64,000 bases of DNA, taken from NCBI RefSeq assembly GCF_947493765.1, contig NZ_CANLSZ010000001.1, positions 310,001 through 374,000 on the forward strand, read 5' to 3'. Below, piece by piece: positions 26,500 to 36,769 of the stretch. This DNA is from an uncultured Arthrobacter sp. GTDB taxonomy: Bacteria > Actinomycetota > Actinomycetes > Actinomycetales > Micrococcaceae. Each line of letters starts with the position of its first letter. Position 1 is the stretch's first letter. A program made the position numbers and the translations under genes. A model generated the notes under the pieces. The model was given only the letters and a program-made list of their open reading frames with translations. It did not search any database and was not told the DNA's origin.

Positions 26500-27441
26500 T
26501 CAGGACTCGAGCGCCGCGGCGATGTCCGCCGTGTTGGCGCTCATCCAGGACACGTAGTCCTCGCCGTCGGGCAGCGTCTCGCCGAAGTCCAGCACGGGGA
26601 GGTCCGCGTCCTCGGCGACCGAGCGGACCAGCTCGGTCTGCGAGCCCTCGGTCTGGTTGTTGTAGGCGAGGAACGCCAGGCTCCCCGAGGAGACGAGGGT
26701 GGTCATCTCCTCCATCGCTGAGACGGGGACATCCGTCCCCTCCTCGATGGCCTCCGTGAACCCGCCCGGCGTGACGTTCTCGAGCCCGGCGGCTTCCAGC
26801 AGGTACACGGGGACCGGTTCGGTGACGGCCACCCGGCCGCCGCCCCCGTCGGCGGCGAGGGTGTCGAGGCGGTCGCGAACAGGGGCGAGCTCCTCGGCGA
26901 ACGCCTCGGCCCGGCGGTGGTAGTCCTCCGCGTTCGGCTCGTCGAGGCGGGCGAGTTCGTCGGCGACGGCGCCGGCGAGATTCTCCATGGCGGGCAGGCT
27001 GTACCAGACGTGCTCGTTGGCGTCGGGCCCGCCGTCCTGCCCGAAGCCATCGAGCCCCGACACCGTGACGGCACTGAGTACGGACCGGTCGGTGTCCTCG
27101 GCGAGGCGGGCCAGGAAGGGGTCGTAGCCGCCCCCGTTGTCGATGACGAGATCGGCCTTGGAGACCGTCAGCTTGTCCTGCACGGTGGCCTCGTAGGAGT
27201 GCGGATCCTGGCTGGGCCCGTCCACGATCGACGTCACGTCCACCTCCTGGCCCCCGACACGTGCGGCGATGTCGCCGAACACGTTGGTGGAGGTGACGAT
27301 CGAGATGCGGTCGTCGCCCGGGGAGCCTCCGGTGTCGGAAGTGTCGGAGGCGTCGCCGCCGGCCCCGGAGCCGCAGCCCGCGAGGGCGAGGACGGACGCC
27401 AGGAGCAGGAGGGGTGCTGCCGGACGGCGGTACGGGGGCAT
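26500..27441 (-). CDS. znuA: Zinc ABC transporter substrate-binding lipoprotein
   Basis: MPPYRRPAAPLLLLASVLALAGCGSGAGG lipobox; ISIVTSTNVFGDIAARVGGQEVDVTSIVDGPSQDPHSYEAT. Confidence 0.88.
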   Translation of the reverse strand: MPPYRRPAAPLLLLASVLALAGCGSGAGGDASDTSDTGGSPGDDRISIVTSTNVFGDIAARVGGQEVDVTSIVDGPSQDPHSYEATVQDKLTVSKADLVIDNGGGYDPFLARLAEDTDRSVLSAVTVSGLDGFGQDGGPDANEHVWYSLPAMENLAGAVADELARLDEPNAEDYHRRAEAFAEELAPVRDRLDTLAADGGGGRVAVTEPVPVYLLEAAGLENVTPGGFTEAIEEGTDVPVSAMEEMTTLVSSGSLAFLAYNNQTEGSQTELVRSVAEDADLPVLDFGETLPDGEDYVSWMSANTADIAAALES

Positions 27442-27461
27442 CGGGACCTCGATCAAACTAA

Positions 27462-27476
27462 TGAGAACTGTTTGCA
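27462..27476 (-). promoter_or_regulatory. Putative Zur operator upstream of znuA
   Basis: TGAGAACTGTTTGCA, imperfect 15-bp palindrome (5 of 7 pairs), 21 bp upstream of znuA start. Confidence 0.5.
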
Positions 27477-27522
27477 ATAACGGTCCGAGCCTAACCCATC
27501 GGGCAGGGTCGGCGTTCACGCA

Positions 27523-28608
27523 TCACCTCACGGACTCGTGCGCGCCGCCCGTACCTCCGTTCCTCCGGGCCCCCTGGTTCTGGGTCGCATCCCGGATCTC
27601 ACCGATGAGCTGCTCGATGACGTCCTCGAGGAAGAGGACCCCGCGCGTCGCGCCGTCCGGACCCAGCACGCGCGCCAGGTGTGACCCGGTGGCCTGCATG
27701 ACCGACAGGGCGTCCTCGATGGCGTCGTCGACCGCGAGATTGGCGAGCGTACGCACCCTGTTCTCCGTGATGGGCCTGCGGTAGACGGCCTGCGGCAGGG
27801 ACATGATGTCCTTCAGGTGCATGTACCCCGTCAGGTTGCCGTGCTCGTCCACCATGACGAACCGCGAGAACCCCGTCCGTCCCACGGCCCGCTCGAAGTC
27901 CTCGGGCGTGGCGTCGGTACGGACCGTCACGAGCTCGCCGAGGGGCACCATGGTGGTCTCGGCGGTCTGCCCGGAGAACTCCAGGGCCCCCGAGATGAGG
28001 CCGGACTCGTCGTCCACCAGGCCGCTCTTGGTGGACTCCTCCACGATCGACTGGACCTCCTCCAGCGTGTAGGTCGAGGACAGCTCGCTCTTGGGTTCCA
28101 CCCTGAGGGCCCGGAGGATGTGGTTGGCCATCCAGTTCAGCGAGCTGATGACGGGGTTGACCACGCGCGCGATCATCACGAGCGGCGGGGCCAGCACGAG
28201 TGCGGCCTTGTCCGCCACGGACACCGAGATGTTCTTGGGCACCATCTCCCCGAACGTCACGTGGAGGAAGGTCACCAGGACCAGCGCCAGGCCGAAGGCG
28301 ATCCCGCCGGCGAGCGCCTCCGGGACACCGACCGCCTCGAGCGGCAGGACGAAGAGGTGGTGGATGGCCGGTTCGGCCACCTGCAGGATCAGCAGGGAGC
28401 AGACCGTGATGCCGAGCTGGGCGCAGGCGAGCATCAGCGAGACGTGCTCCATGGCCCACAGGGTGGTCTTCGCGCGCTTGGACCCCTCGTCCGCGAGCGG
28501 TTCGATCTGGCTCCGGCGTGCGGACATGATCGCGAATTCGGCGCCCACGAAGAAGGCGTTGCCGAGGAGCAGCACCACCAGCCAGAGGATTCCTGCCCAG
28601 TCGCTCAT
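27523..28608 (-). CDS. DUF21/CBS-domain membrane protein (CorC/hemolysin family)
   Basis: MSDWAGILWLVVLLLGNAFFVGAEFAIMSARRSQIEPLADEGSKRAKTTLWAMEHV; CBS region. Confidence 0.9.
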   Translation of the reverse strand: MSDWAGILWLVVLLLGNAFFVGAEFAIMSARRSQIEPLADEGSKRAKTTLWAMEHVSLMLACAQLGITVCSLLILQVAEPAIHHLFVLPLEAVGVPEALAGGIAFGLALVLVTFLHVTFGEMVPKNISVSVADKAALVLAPPLVMIARVVNPVISSLNWMANHILRALRVEPKSELSSTYTLEEVQSIVEESTKSGLVDDESGLISGALEFSGQTAETTMVPLGELVTVRTDATPEDFERAVGRTGFSRFVMVDEHGNLTGYMHLKDIMSLPQAVYRRPITENRVRTLANLAVDDAIEDALSVMQATGSHLARVLGPDGATRGVLFLEDVIEQLIGEIRDATQNQGARRNGGTGGAHESVR

Positions 28609-30026
28609 CGCTCACTCCTGATCGCCGTGCTGCCCGCGAAGGCGGAGCGGGAGCCACGGTCCGCGCGACCCTCGTCCTGCGGGACCGCCTCGTGTTCGGC
28701 GACGACGGCGGGGTCGCCGTCGTCCTCCGTCCGGGGTGCCGGCCGGAACTGGATCCGGTCGATCCGGCGGCCGTCCATGCGCTCCACCGTCAGCGTTCCG
28801 GTCGGCAGTTCCACGGTGTCACCGGGCTCGGCGATACGCCCCAGCTCGGCCATCATGAAGCCGCCGACCGTCTCGTACCCGGCCTCGTCCGGGACGGCGC
28901 TGCCGGGGATCTGCACCGACACCTCGTCGGGGCGCATGAGTCCCGGGAAGAACCAGTCCCCCGCGGCGCTCTGGAGCACACCGGGCGTGGAGGTGTCGTG
29001 CTCGTCGGCGACCTCGCCCACGATCTCCTCGACGAGGTCCTCGAGCGTGACCACGCCGGCGGTGCCGCCGTACTCGTCGAGCACCACGGCCAGCTGCAGA
29101 TTGGCCTCGCGCAGTTCGCTCAAAAGGGAGTCCAGGTGCACGGTCTCGGGGACCCGCAGGACGTCGGTCAGGATGGTGCCGGCCGGCAGCTCGGCGCGCT
29201 TGTGCCGGGGCACGGCCACGGCCTTCTTCACATGGACCACCCCGCGGATGTCGTCGGCGGAATCACCGAGCAGCGGGAACCGGGAGAAGCCGGTGCGGCG
29301 TGCGGCGTCGACGACGTCGGCCACCGTCTGGTCCGAGTCGATGGCCTCCATGCGGTTCCGCGGGGTCATCACGTCGGCCGCGGTCTGCTCCGAGAAGCTG
29401 AACGTGCGGGCCAGGAAGTTCGCGGTGCCCTGGTCGAGTGTGCCCATCTCCGCCGACCGGCGGACCAGGGAGGACAGCTCCGATGCCGTCCTGGCGCCGG
29501 AGATCTCCTCCTTCGCCTCGAAGCCGAAGATGTTGAGGACCCGGTTCGAGAAGCCGTTGAGCAGGATGATCGCCGGCTTGAAGACCGCCGTGAACATGAG
29601 CTGCGGGCGGGCCAGGGCGCGGCCCACCCGGAACGGCAGGGCGATCGAGAGATTCTTGGGGACGAGTTCGCCCATGAGCATGGAGAGCAGTGTGGCCAGG
29701 GCCATGGCGATGACGAGCGACGCCGAGGTGATGAGCGCCTCCGACAGGCCGAGGGCGGCCAGCGGGGTCTCGAGCAGGCGGCCCACCGAGGGTTCCATGA
29801 CGTACCCGGTGAGCAGCGTGGTCAGGGTGATCCCGAGCTGACAGCTCGAGAGCTGCGTCGACAGGGACTTGAGGCAGCGCAGCAGGGGTTCGGCCCGGGT
29901 GTCCCCCTCGTCGATCGCCCGCTGCACGTAGGTCTGGTCGAGCGCCACGAGGGCGAACTCGACGGCCACGAAGAAGCCGGTCCCGAGGATGAGCAGGAGG
30001 CCGGCCGCCAGATAGATCCATTCCAC
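28605..30026 (-). CDS. DUF21/CBS/CorC-HlyC domain membrane protein (paralogue of previous gene)
   Basis: MEWIYLAAGLLLILGTGFFVAVEFALVALDQTYVQRAIDEGDTRAEPLLRCLKSLSTQLSSCQLGITLTTLLTGY; VLDEYGGTAGVVTLEDLVEEIVGEVADE. Confidence 0.92.
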   Translation of the reverse strand: MEWIYLAAGLLLILGTGFFVAVEFALVALDQTYVQRAIDEGDTRAEPLLRCLKSLSTQLSSCQLGITLTTLLTGYVMEPSVGRLLETPLAALGLSEALITSASLVIAMALATLLSMLMGELVPKNLSIALPFRVGRALARPQLMFTAVFKPAIILLNGFSNRVLNIFGFEAKEEISGARTASELSSLVRRSAEMGTLDQGTANFLARTFSFSEQTAADVMTPRNRMEAIDSDQTVADVVDAARRTGFSRFPLLGDSADDIRGVVHVKKAVAVPRHKRAELPAGTILTDVLRVPETVHLDSLLSELREANLQLAVVLDEYGGTAGVVTLEDLVEEIVGEVADEHDTSTPGVLQSAAGDWFFPGLMRPDEVSVQIPGSAVPDEAGYETVGGFMMAELGRIAEPGDTVELPTGTLTVERMDGRRIDRIQFRPAPRTEDDGDPAVVAEHEAVPQDEGRADRGSRSAFAGSTAIRSER

Positions 30027-30305
30027 CGCGGCTAGCCTTCCCTCTGGGTGCCGGGGAGAACCGGCGGGCCGTGTCTGAGGGGGTCCGCTGCGTCGGAGGA
30101 CAGCGGCGCCTGGTCCGGGGCGGACCCGGTCGGCCGGTCCGTGTCGGACGTCAGGAGCGCAGGGGCGGGGGCTGGGAGGTTGCCGGCGTCGAGCCGGCTC
30201 CTAGAAGGACTGTCCATAAGACGGCCAGTTTACCGGTTCGGACACCGCGGAGCCTACGGATCGCCGGCCGGCTGCGCACCGGACCCCTCCCGGCGCGGCC
30301 CGGCG

Positions 30306-31799
<1,494 letters not shown>

Positions 31800-31934
31800 C
31801 TAGTGGCCCGGCATGGCTGATTGGATTGTTCTTCGATCCTGTCACTACACTTGAACAGGGTCCGGACCCGGCGTCACGCCGATCCTGCCGACCGCTTCGC
31901 GCTCAGGGCAACTTACGGAAGAGGCGTATACGAC

Positions 31935-34900
31935 GTGCCAGAACAGACCAGCCACCGTCTACCTGAAGAATTCGGCGGGAACGAGTGGCTTGTTGACGAG
32001 CTGTACGAGCAATTCCGCAAGGACCGCCACTCGGTGGACAAGAAGTGGTGGGAGCTGTTCGACTCCTTCGATGCCGAGTCCGAAGCCGGCTCCGGCTCCG
32101 GCTCCGGCAAGGACGATCAGCAGCAGGCCCGGAAGGGCCCGGACGCATCGGCGGGCCAGGCCCACCGCACCCCCCCGGCTCCGGAGCGGGCGCCCGACGC
32201 GCCGAGGTCGGATCCTCCCACGAGGGAACTGCCCGTCGTGAAGGCCGAGGCGGAAGCACCGAAGGCCTCGGGCGAGAGCCCGGCCAGCACGCAGCAGAGC
32301 GGCAAGCCCCCCGTCCCCAACGAGCCGGCGAAGAAGGCCGAGCCCGCGCGGGACGAGAAGCAGACCACCCCCATCCCGGCCCAGCTGCCGGCCTCGGACC
32401 GCTCCGACCAGATGGACGAAAACAAGGTCAGCGTGCTCCGCGGCCCCGCGAAGGCGATCGCCACCAACATGGAGGCCAGCCTCACGGTCCCCACCGCCAC
32501 CAGCGTGCGGACCATCCCCGCGAAGCTCCTGATCGACAACCGGGTGGTCATCAACAGCAATCTGGCCCGGGCACGCGGCGGCAAGGTCTCCTTCACGCAC
32601 ATCATCGGCTACGCGATCATCCGTGCCCTGGCGCAGTTCCCGTCCCAGAACGTCTACTACGACGTCGTCGACGGGAAGCCGTCCTCCGTGCAGCCCGCGC
32701 ACGTCAACTTCGGCCTGGCCATCGACATGCCCAAGCCCGACGGCACGCGGTCGCTCGTGGTACCGAACATCAAGAAGGCCGAGACGCTGAACTTCTCGGA
32801 GTTCTGGACCGCCTACGAGGAACTCGTCAAGAAGGCGCGCTCCGGCAAGCTCGGCGCGGACGACTACGCCGGCACCACGGTGTCCCTGACCAACCCGGGA
32901 GGCATCGGCACCGTCCACTCCGTCCCGCGGCTGTCGAAGGGGCAGGCCTGCATCATCGGCGCCGGCGCCCTCGAGTACCCGGCCGAGTTCCAGGGGTCCA
33001 GCGAGAAGACCCTGGCCAAGCACGCGATCAGCAAGACCATCACGCTGACCTCCACCTACGACCACCGGGTCATCCAGGGTGCCGGCAGCGGCGAGTTCCT
33101 GCGCATCATCCACCAGCTCCTGCTGGGCGAGCAGAACTTCTACGACGACATCTTCGAGTCCCTGCGGATCCCCTACGAGCCCGTGCGCTGGAGCGCGGAC
33201 ATCCAGGTGGACCCGATGGACCAGATCAACAAGGTGGCGCGGATCCAGCAGCTGATCCACGCCTACCGTGTACGCGGCCACCTCATGGCGGACACGAACC
33301 CGCTGGAGTACGTGCAGCGCAAGCACGCCGACCTCGACATCCGCACCCACGGCCTCACGCTCTGGGACCTGGACCGCGAGTGGCCCACCGGTGGCTTCGG
33401 CGGCAAGCCCACACTCAAGTTCCGCACCATGCTCGGGGTGCTGCGCGATGCGTACTGCCGCACCACGGGCATCGAGTACATGCACCTGCAGGATCCGGTG
33501 GAGCGCCAGTGGTTCCAGGACGAGCTCGAGCACCCGTACTCGAAGCCCGACCGCGAGGAACAGCTGCGCATCCTGGAGAAGCTCAACTCCGCGGAGGCCT
33601 TCGAGACCTTCCTGCAGACCAAGTTCGTGGGGCAGAAGCGCTTCTCCCTCGAGGGCGGGGAATCCCTGATCCCCCTGCTCGACGCCGTGCTCTCCGGGGC
33701 GGCCGACGACGGCCTCGACGAGGTGGCGATCGGCATGGCCCACCGGGGGCGGCTCAACGTCCTGACGAACATCGCCGGGAAGACCTACGCGCAGGTCTTC
33801 CGGGAGTTCGAGGGCACCCAGGATCCGCGGTCGGTCCAGGGCTCGGGCGACGTCAAGTACCACCTGGGCACCGAGGGGACCTTCACCTCCGACGCCGGCA
33901 ACCGGACCAAGGTCTACCTCGCCGCCAATCCCTCGCACCTGGAGGCCGGGGACCCCGTCCTCGAGGGAATCGTCCGGGCCAAGCAGGACCTCCTCGACCA
34001 GGGTGAGAACTTCCCGGTGCTTCCCATCCTGATCCACGGTGACGCGGCCTTCGCCGGTCAGGGCGTGGTGGCTGAGACCCTGAATCTGTCGCAGCTGCGG
34101 GGGTACCGCACGGGTGGCACCATCCACGTGATCGTGAACAACCAGGTGGGCTTCACCACGAGCCCCACCTCCTCGCGGTCCTCGGTGTACTCGACGGACG
34201 TCGCCAAGATGGTCCAGGCGCCGGTGTTCCACGTCAACGGGGACGACCCCGAGGCCGTGGTGCGGGTGGCCCAGCTGGCGTACCAGTTTCGGCAGCGGTT
34301 CAACAAGGACGTCGTCATCGACATGGTCTGCTACCGCCGCAGGGGCCACAACGAGGGTGACGATCCCTCGATGACGCAGCCCATGATGTACAACCTCATC
34401 GAGGCGAAGCGCTCGGTGCGCAAGCTCTACACCGAGGCGCTCATCGGCCGCGGGGACATCACCCAGGACGAGGCCGAGCAGGCGCTGCGGGACTACCAGG
34501 AGCGACTCGAACGGGTCTTCGCCGAGACGCACGCCGCGCAGACCTCGCCCATCCCGGTCATCACCGACGACCCGGAGTCCGTCGCCGACCTGGAGCGACC
34601 CTTCTCCCAGCAGTCGGAGAGCGGGGACCGCTCGGTGCCCGAGACCGCGATCAGTGCGGACCGGCTCGCGCGGATCGGCGCGGCGCACACGGCCATCCCC
34701 GAGGGATTCACCGTGCACCCGAAGCTCAAGGCGCTCCTCGAGAAGCGGGAGCAGATGTCGCGGGAGGGCGGGATCGACTGGGGCTTCGGCGAGATGGCCG
34801 CCTTCGGCTCGCTGCTGACCGAGGGCGTCCCGGTGCGGCTCGCCGGCCAGGACTCGCGCCGCGGGACCTTCGTGCAGCGCCACGCCGTCTTCCACGACCG

Positions 34901-35792
34901 CGTGACCGGCCGCGAGTGGCTGCCGCTGGACGATCTCGCCGAGGACCAGGCGCCGTTCATGATCTACGACTCGCTGCTCAGCGAATTCGCGGCCATGGGC
35001 TTCGAGTACGGCTACTCGGTGGAGCGGCCCGACGCGCTCGTGATCTGGGAAGCGCAGTTCGGTGACTTCGTCAACGGCGCGCAGACCATCATCGACGAGT
35101 TCATCAGCTCCGCGGAGCAGAAATGGGGGCAGCGCTCCTCCCTCGTGCTGATGCTGCCGCACGGCTACGAGGGTCAGGGACCCGACCACTCGTCCGCACG
35201 GATCGAGCGGTTCCTCCAGATGTGCGCCGAGGAGAACATGGTGGTGGCCAATCCCAGCACCGCGGCCTCGCACTTCCACCTGCTGCGCCAGCACGCCTAC
35301 CGCCGTCCGCGGAAGCCGCTGGTCATCTTCACCCCCAAGCAGCTGCTGCGCCTGAAGGCCGCGGCCAGCTCGGTCGAGGACTTCACGCAGGGCAGCTTCC
35401 GGCCCGTCATCCCCGACGCGCTGCGCAGTGCGGGCGAGGACGTGAAGCGCGTGATCCTCGTGTCGGGCAGGCTGTACTACGACCTCCTCTCGAAGCGGGA
35501 GAAGCTCGAGGACACCACGACGGCGATCGTCAGGGTGGAGCAGCTGTATCCCCTGCCGCTCGAGGAGATCACGGCGGTCCTGGCCGAGTACCCGCAGGCG
35601 GAGATCGTCTGGGCCCAGGACGAGCCCGCCAACCAGGGCGCCTGGCCGTTCATGGGGCTGCATCTTCCGCCGGAGGTGGACCGTCCCATCCGCCTGGCCT
35701 CGCGACCGGCGTCGGCCTCCACCGCCACCGGCTCGGCGAAGAACCACGGCATCGAGCAGGAGGTCCTGCTGAAGAAGGCCTTCGGGGGCTGA
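31935..35792 (+). CDS. kgd: Multifunctional 2-oxoglutarate decarboxylase / 2-oxoglutarate dehydrogenase E1-E2 fusion
   Basis: GTG start; NEWLVDELYEQFRKDRHSVDKKWWELFD, low-complexity linker, E2 acyltransferase (TYDHRVIQGAGSGEFL), E1 (GMAHRGRLNVLTNIAGKTYAQVFREFEG). Confidence 0.95.
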   Translation: MPEQTSHRLPEEFGGNEWLVDELYEQFRKDRHSVDKKWWELFDSFDAESEAGSGSGSGKDDQQQARKGPDASAGQAHRTPPAPERAPDAPRSDPPTRELPVVKAEAEAPKASGESPASTQQSGKPPVPNEPAKKAEPARDEKQTTPIPAQLPASDRSDQMDENKVSVLRGPAKAIATNMEASLTVPTATSVRTIPAKLLIDNRVVINSNLARARGGKVSFTHIIGYAIIRALAQFPSQNVYYDVVDGKPSSVQPAHVNFGLAIDMPKPDGTRSLVVPNIKKAETLNFSEFWTAYEELVKKARSGKLGADDYAGTTVSLTNPGGIGTVHSVPRLSKGQACIIGAGALEYPAEFQGSSEKTLAKHAISKTITLTSTYDHRVIQGAGSGEFLRIIHQLLLGEQNFYDDIFESLRIPYEPVRWSADIQVDPMDQINKVARIQQLIHAYRVRGHLMADTNPLEYVQRKHADLDIRTHGLTLWDLDREWPTGGFGGKPTLKFRTMLGVLRDAYCRTTGIEYMHLQDPVERQWFQDELEHPYSKPDREEQLRILEKLNSAEAFETFLQTKFVGQKRFSLEGGESLIPLLDAVLSGAADDGLDEVAIGMAHRGRLNVLTNIAGKTYAQVFREFEGTQDPRSVQGSGDVKYHLGTEGTFTSDAGNRTKVYLAANPSHLEAGDPVLEGIVRAKQDLLDQGENFPVLPILIHGDAAFAGQGVVAETLNLSQLRGYRTGGTIHVIVNNQVGFTTSPTSSRSSVYSTDVAKMVQAPVFHVNGDDPEAVVRVAQLAYQFRQRFNKDVVIDMVCYRRRGHNEGDDPSMTQPMMYNLIEAKRSVRKLYTEALIGRGDITQDEAEQALRDYQERLERVFAETHAAQTSPIPVITDDPESVADLERPFSQQSESGDRSVPETAISADRLARIGAAHTAIPEGFTVHPKLKALLEKREQMSREGGIDWGFGEMAAFGSLLTEGVPVRLAGQDSRRGTFVQRHAVFHDRVTGREWLPLDDLAEDQAPFMIYDSLLSEFAAMGFEYGYSVERPDALVIWEAQFGDFVNGAQTIIDEFISSAEQKWGQRSSLVLMLPHGYEGQGPDHSSARIERFLQMCAEENMVVANPSTAASHFHLLRQHAYRRPRKPLVIFTPKQLLRLKAAASSVEDFTQGSFRPVIPDALRSAGEDVKRVILVSGRLYYDLLSKREKLEDTTTAIVRVEQLYPLPLEEITAVLAEYPQAEIVWAQDEPANQGAWPFMGLHLPPEVDRPIRLASRPASASTATGSAKNHGIEQEVLLKKAFGG

Positions 35793-35812
35793 CGCGGTAC
35801 CCGTACGATGTC

Positions 35813-35834
35813 GGGTGGGATCCTGATCCCACCC
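35813..35834. repeat. 22-bp palindrome GGGTGGGATC-ct-GATCCCACCC
   Basis: Inverted repeat directly downstream of kgd, carrying GTGGGATC/GATCCCAC. Confidence 0.8.
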
Positions 35835-35900
35835 GGGATCCGAGCGCGCACGGGCCCGCCCCGGCGCCGATCATCCGACGACCAGCACATCGAGGGACCA

Positions 35901-36500
35901 GTGGACTTACGCAGAATCCGGCTTGCAGCAGTGGGCGACGAACTCCTCGCCGGTCTCGGTGATCCCCGGTCCCTGGGCTGGATGGGTCGCGTGCTCGCCC
36001 GGACCCGGCCGGACAACGCGTCGGTGGAGGCGTACACCCTCGCCGCTCCCGGGGAGGGAACGGAGGCGCTGGCGAACCGCTGGCTGTCCGAGACCGGACG
36101 GCGCTTCGCCGAGGGCCACGAGAACCGGCTGGTGATCGGGCTGTCCGACCGCGATCTCGATCTGGACCTGTCCACCGCGAGGAGCCGCCTGAATCTCGCG
36201 AACATCCTCGACGGAGCCTCGCAGATGAGCGTGAAGGCCCTCGTGGTCGGCCCGCCCCCGGGCCTCGACGCCGAGCGGAATCGCCGGCTCGCCGATCTGT
36301 CCGCCGCGTTCGGTGACGTCACCACGCGACGCAAGCACGTCTTCGTCGACACCTTCACCCCGCTCCTCGCGCACGAGCAGTGGCGCAACGATCTCGCGGC
36401 CAACGAGGGCCTCCCGGGTCAGGCCGGCTACGGCCTCATGGCGTGGCTCGTGCTGCACCGCGGGTGGTACCAGTGGCTGGACATCCCGGCGCCCGAGTAG
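35901..36500 (+). CDS. GDSL/SGNH-type esterase
   Basis: VDLRRIRLAAVGDELLAGLGDPRSLGWMGRVLART...ENRLVIGLSDRDL; GTG start. Confidence 0.75.
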   Translation: MDLRRIRLAAVGDELLAGLGDPRSLGWMGRVLARTRPDNASVEAYTLAAPGEGTEALANRWLSETGRRFAEGHENRLVIGLSDRDLDLDLSTARSRLNLANILDGASQMSVKALVVGPPPGLDAERNRRLADLSAAFGDVTTRRKHVFVDTFTPLLAHEQWRNDLAANEGLPGQAGYGLMAWLVLHRGWYQWLDIPAPE

Positions 36501-36530
36501 ACACCCGCCGGCCCGCGTAGACCCTCGCCG

Positions 36531-36582
36531 GATCAGCAGAGCCCCGGGGGCGGCCCACGCCGCCCCCGGGGCTCTGCTGATC
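36531..36582. terminator. 24-bp perfect-stem hairpin, 4-nt loop
   Basis: GATCAGCAGAGCCCCGGGGGCGGC-ccac-GCCGCCCCCGGGGCTCTGCTGATC. Confidence 0.85.
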
Positions 36583-36690
36583 CCGGAGGAACTGCGGTGC
36601 CGATCCACTCACGTCTCGCCGCGATAACGAATCGGTGAGTGGTTGCTCACTGAGTGTCGAGGGCAACAATCATTCGCTATGCTTTCCCCG

Positions 36691-36706
36691 TGTGATCGCC
36701 GTCACG
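36691..36706. promoter_or_regulatory. CRP/GlxR-like site upstream of dpp operon
   Basis: TGTGATCGCCGTCACG, one mismatch from TGTGA-N6-TCACA. Confidence 0.4.
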
Positions 36707-36769
36707 ACGGTGATCCGCTTCGGGGGACCTTCCTGTGTTCCTCGCACCCAGCACAGTAAGGACTATCGA

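Noticed and set aside
31959-35747. 1262-aa minus-strand ORF
   Set aside because: Antisense to kgd; no recognisable domains, biased composition.
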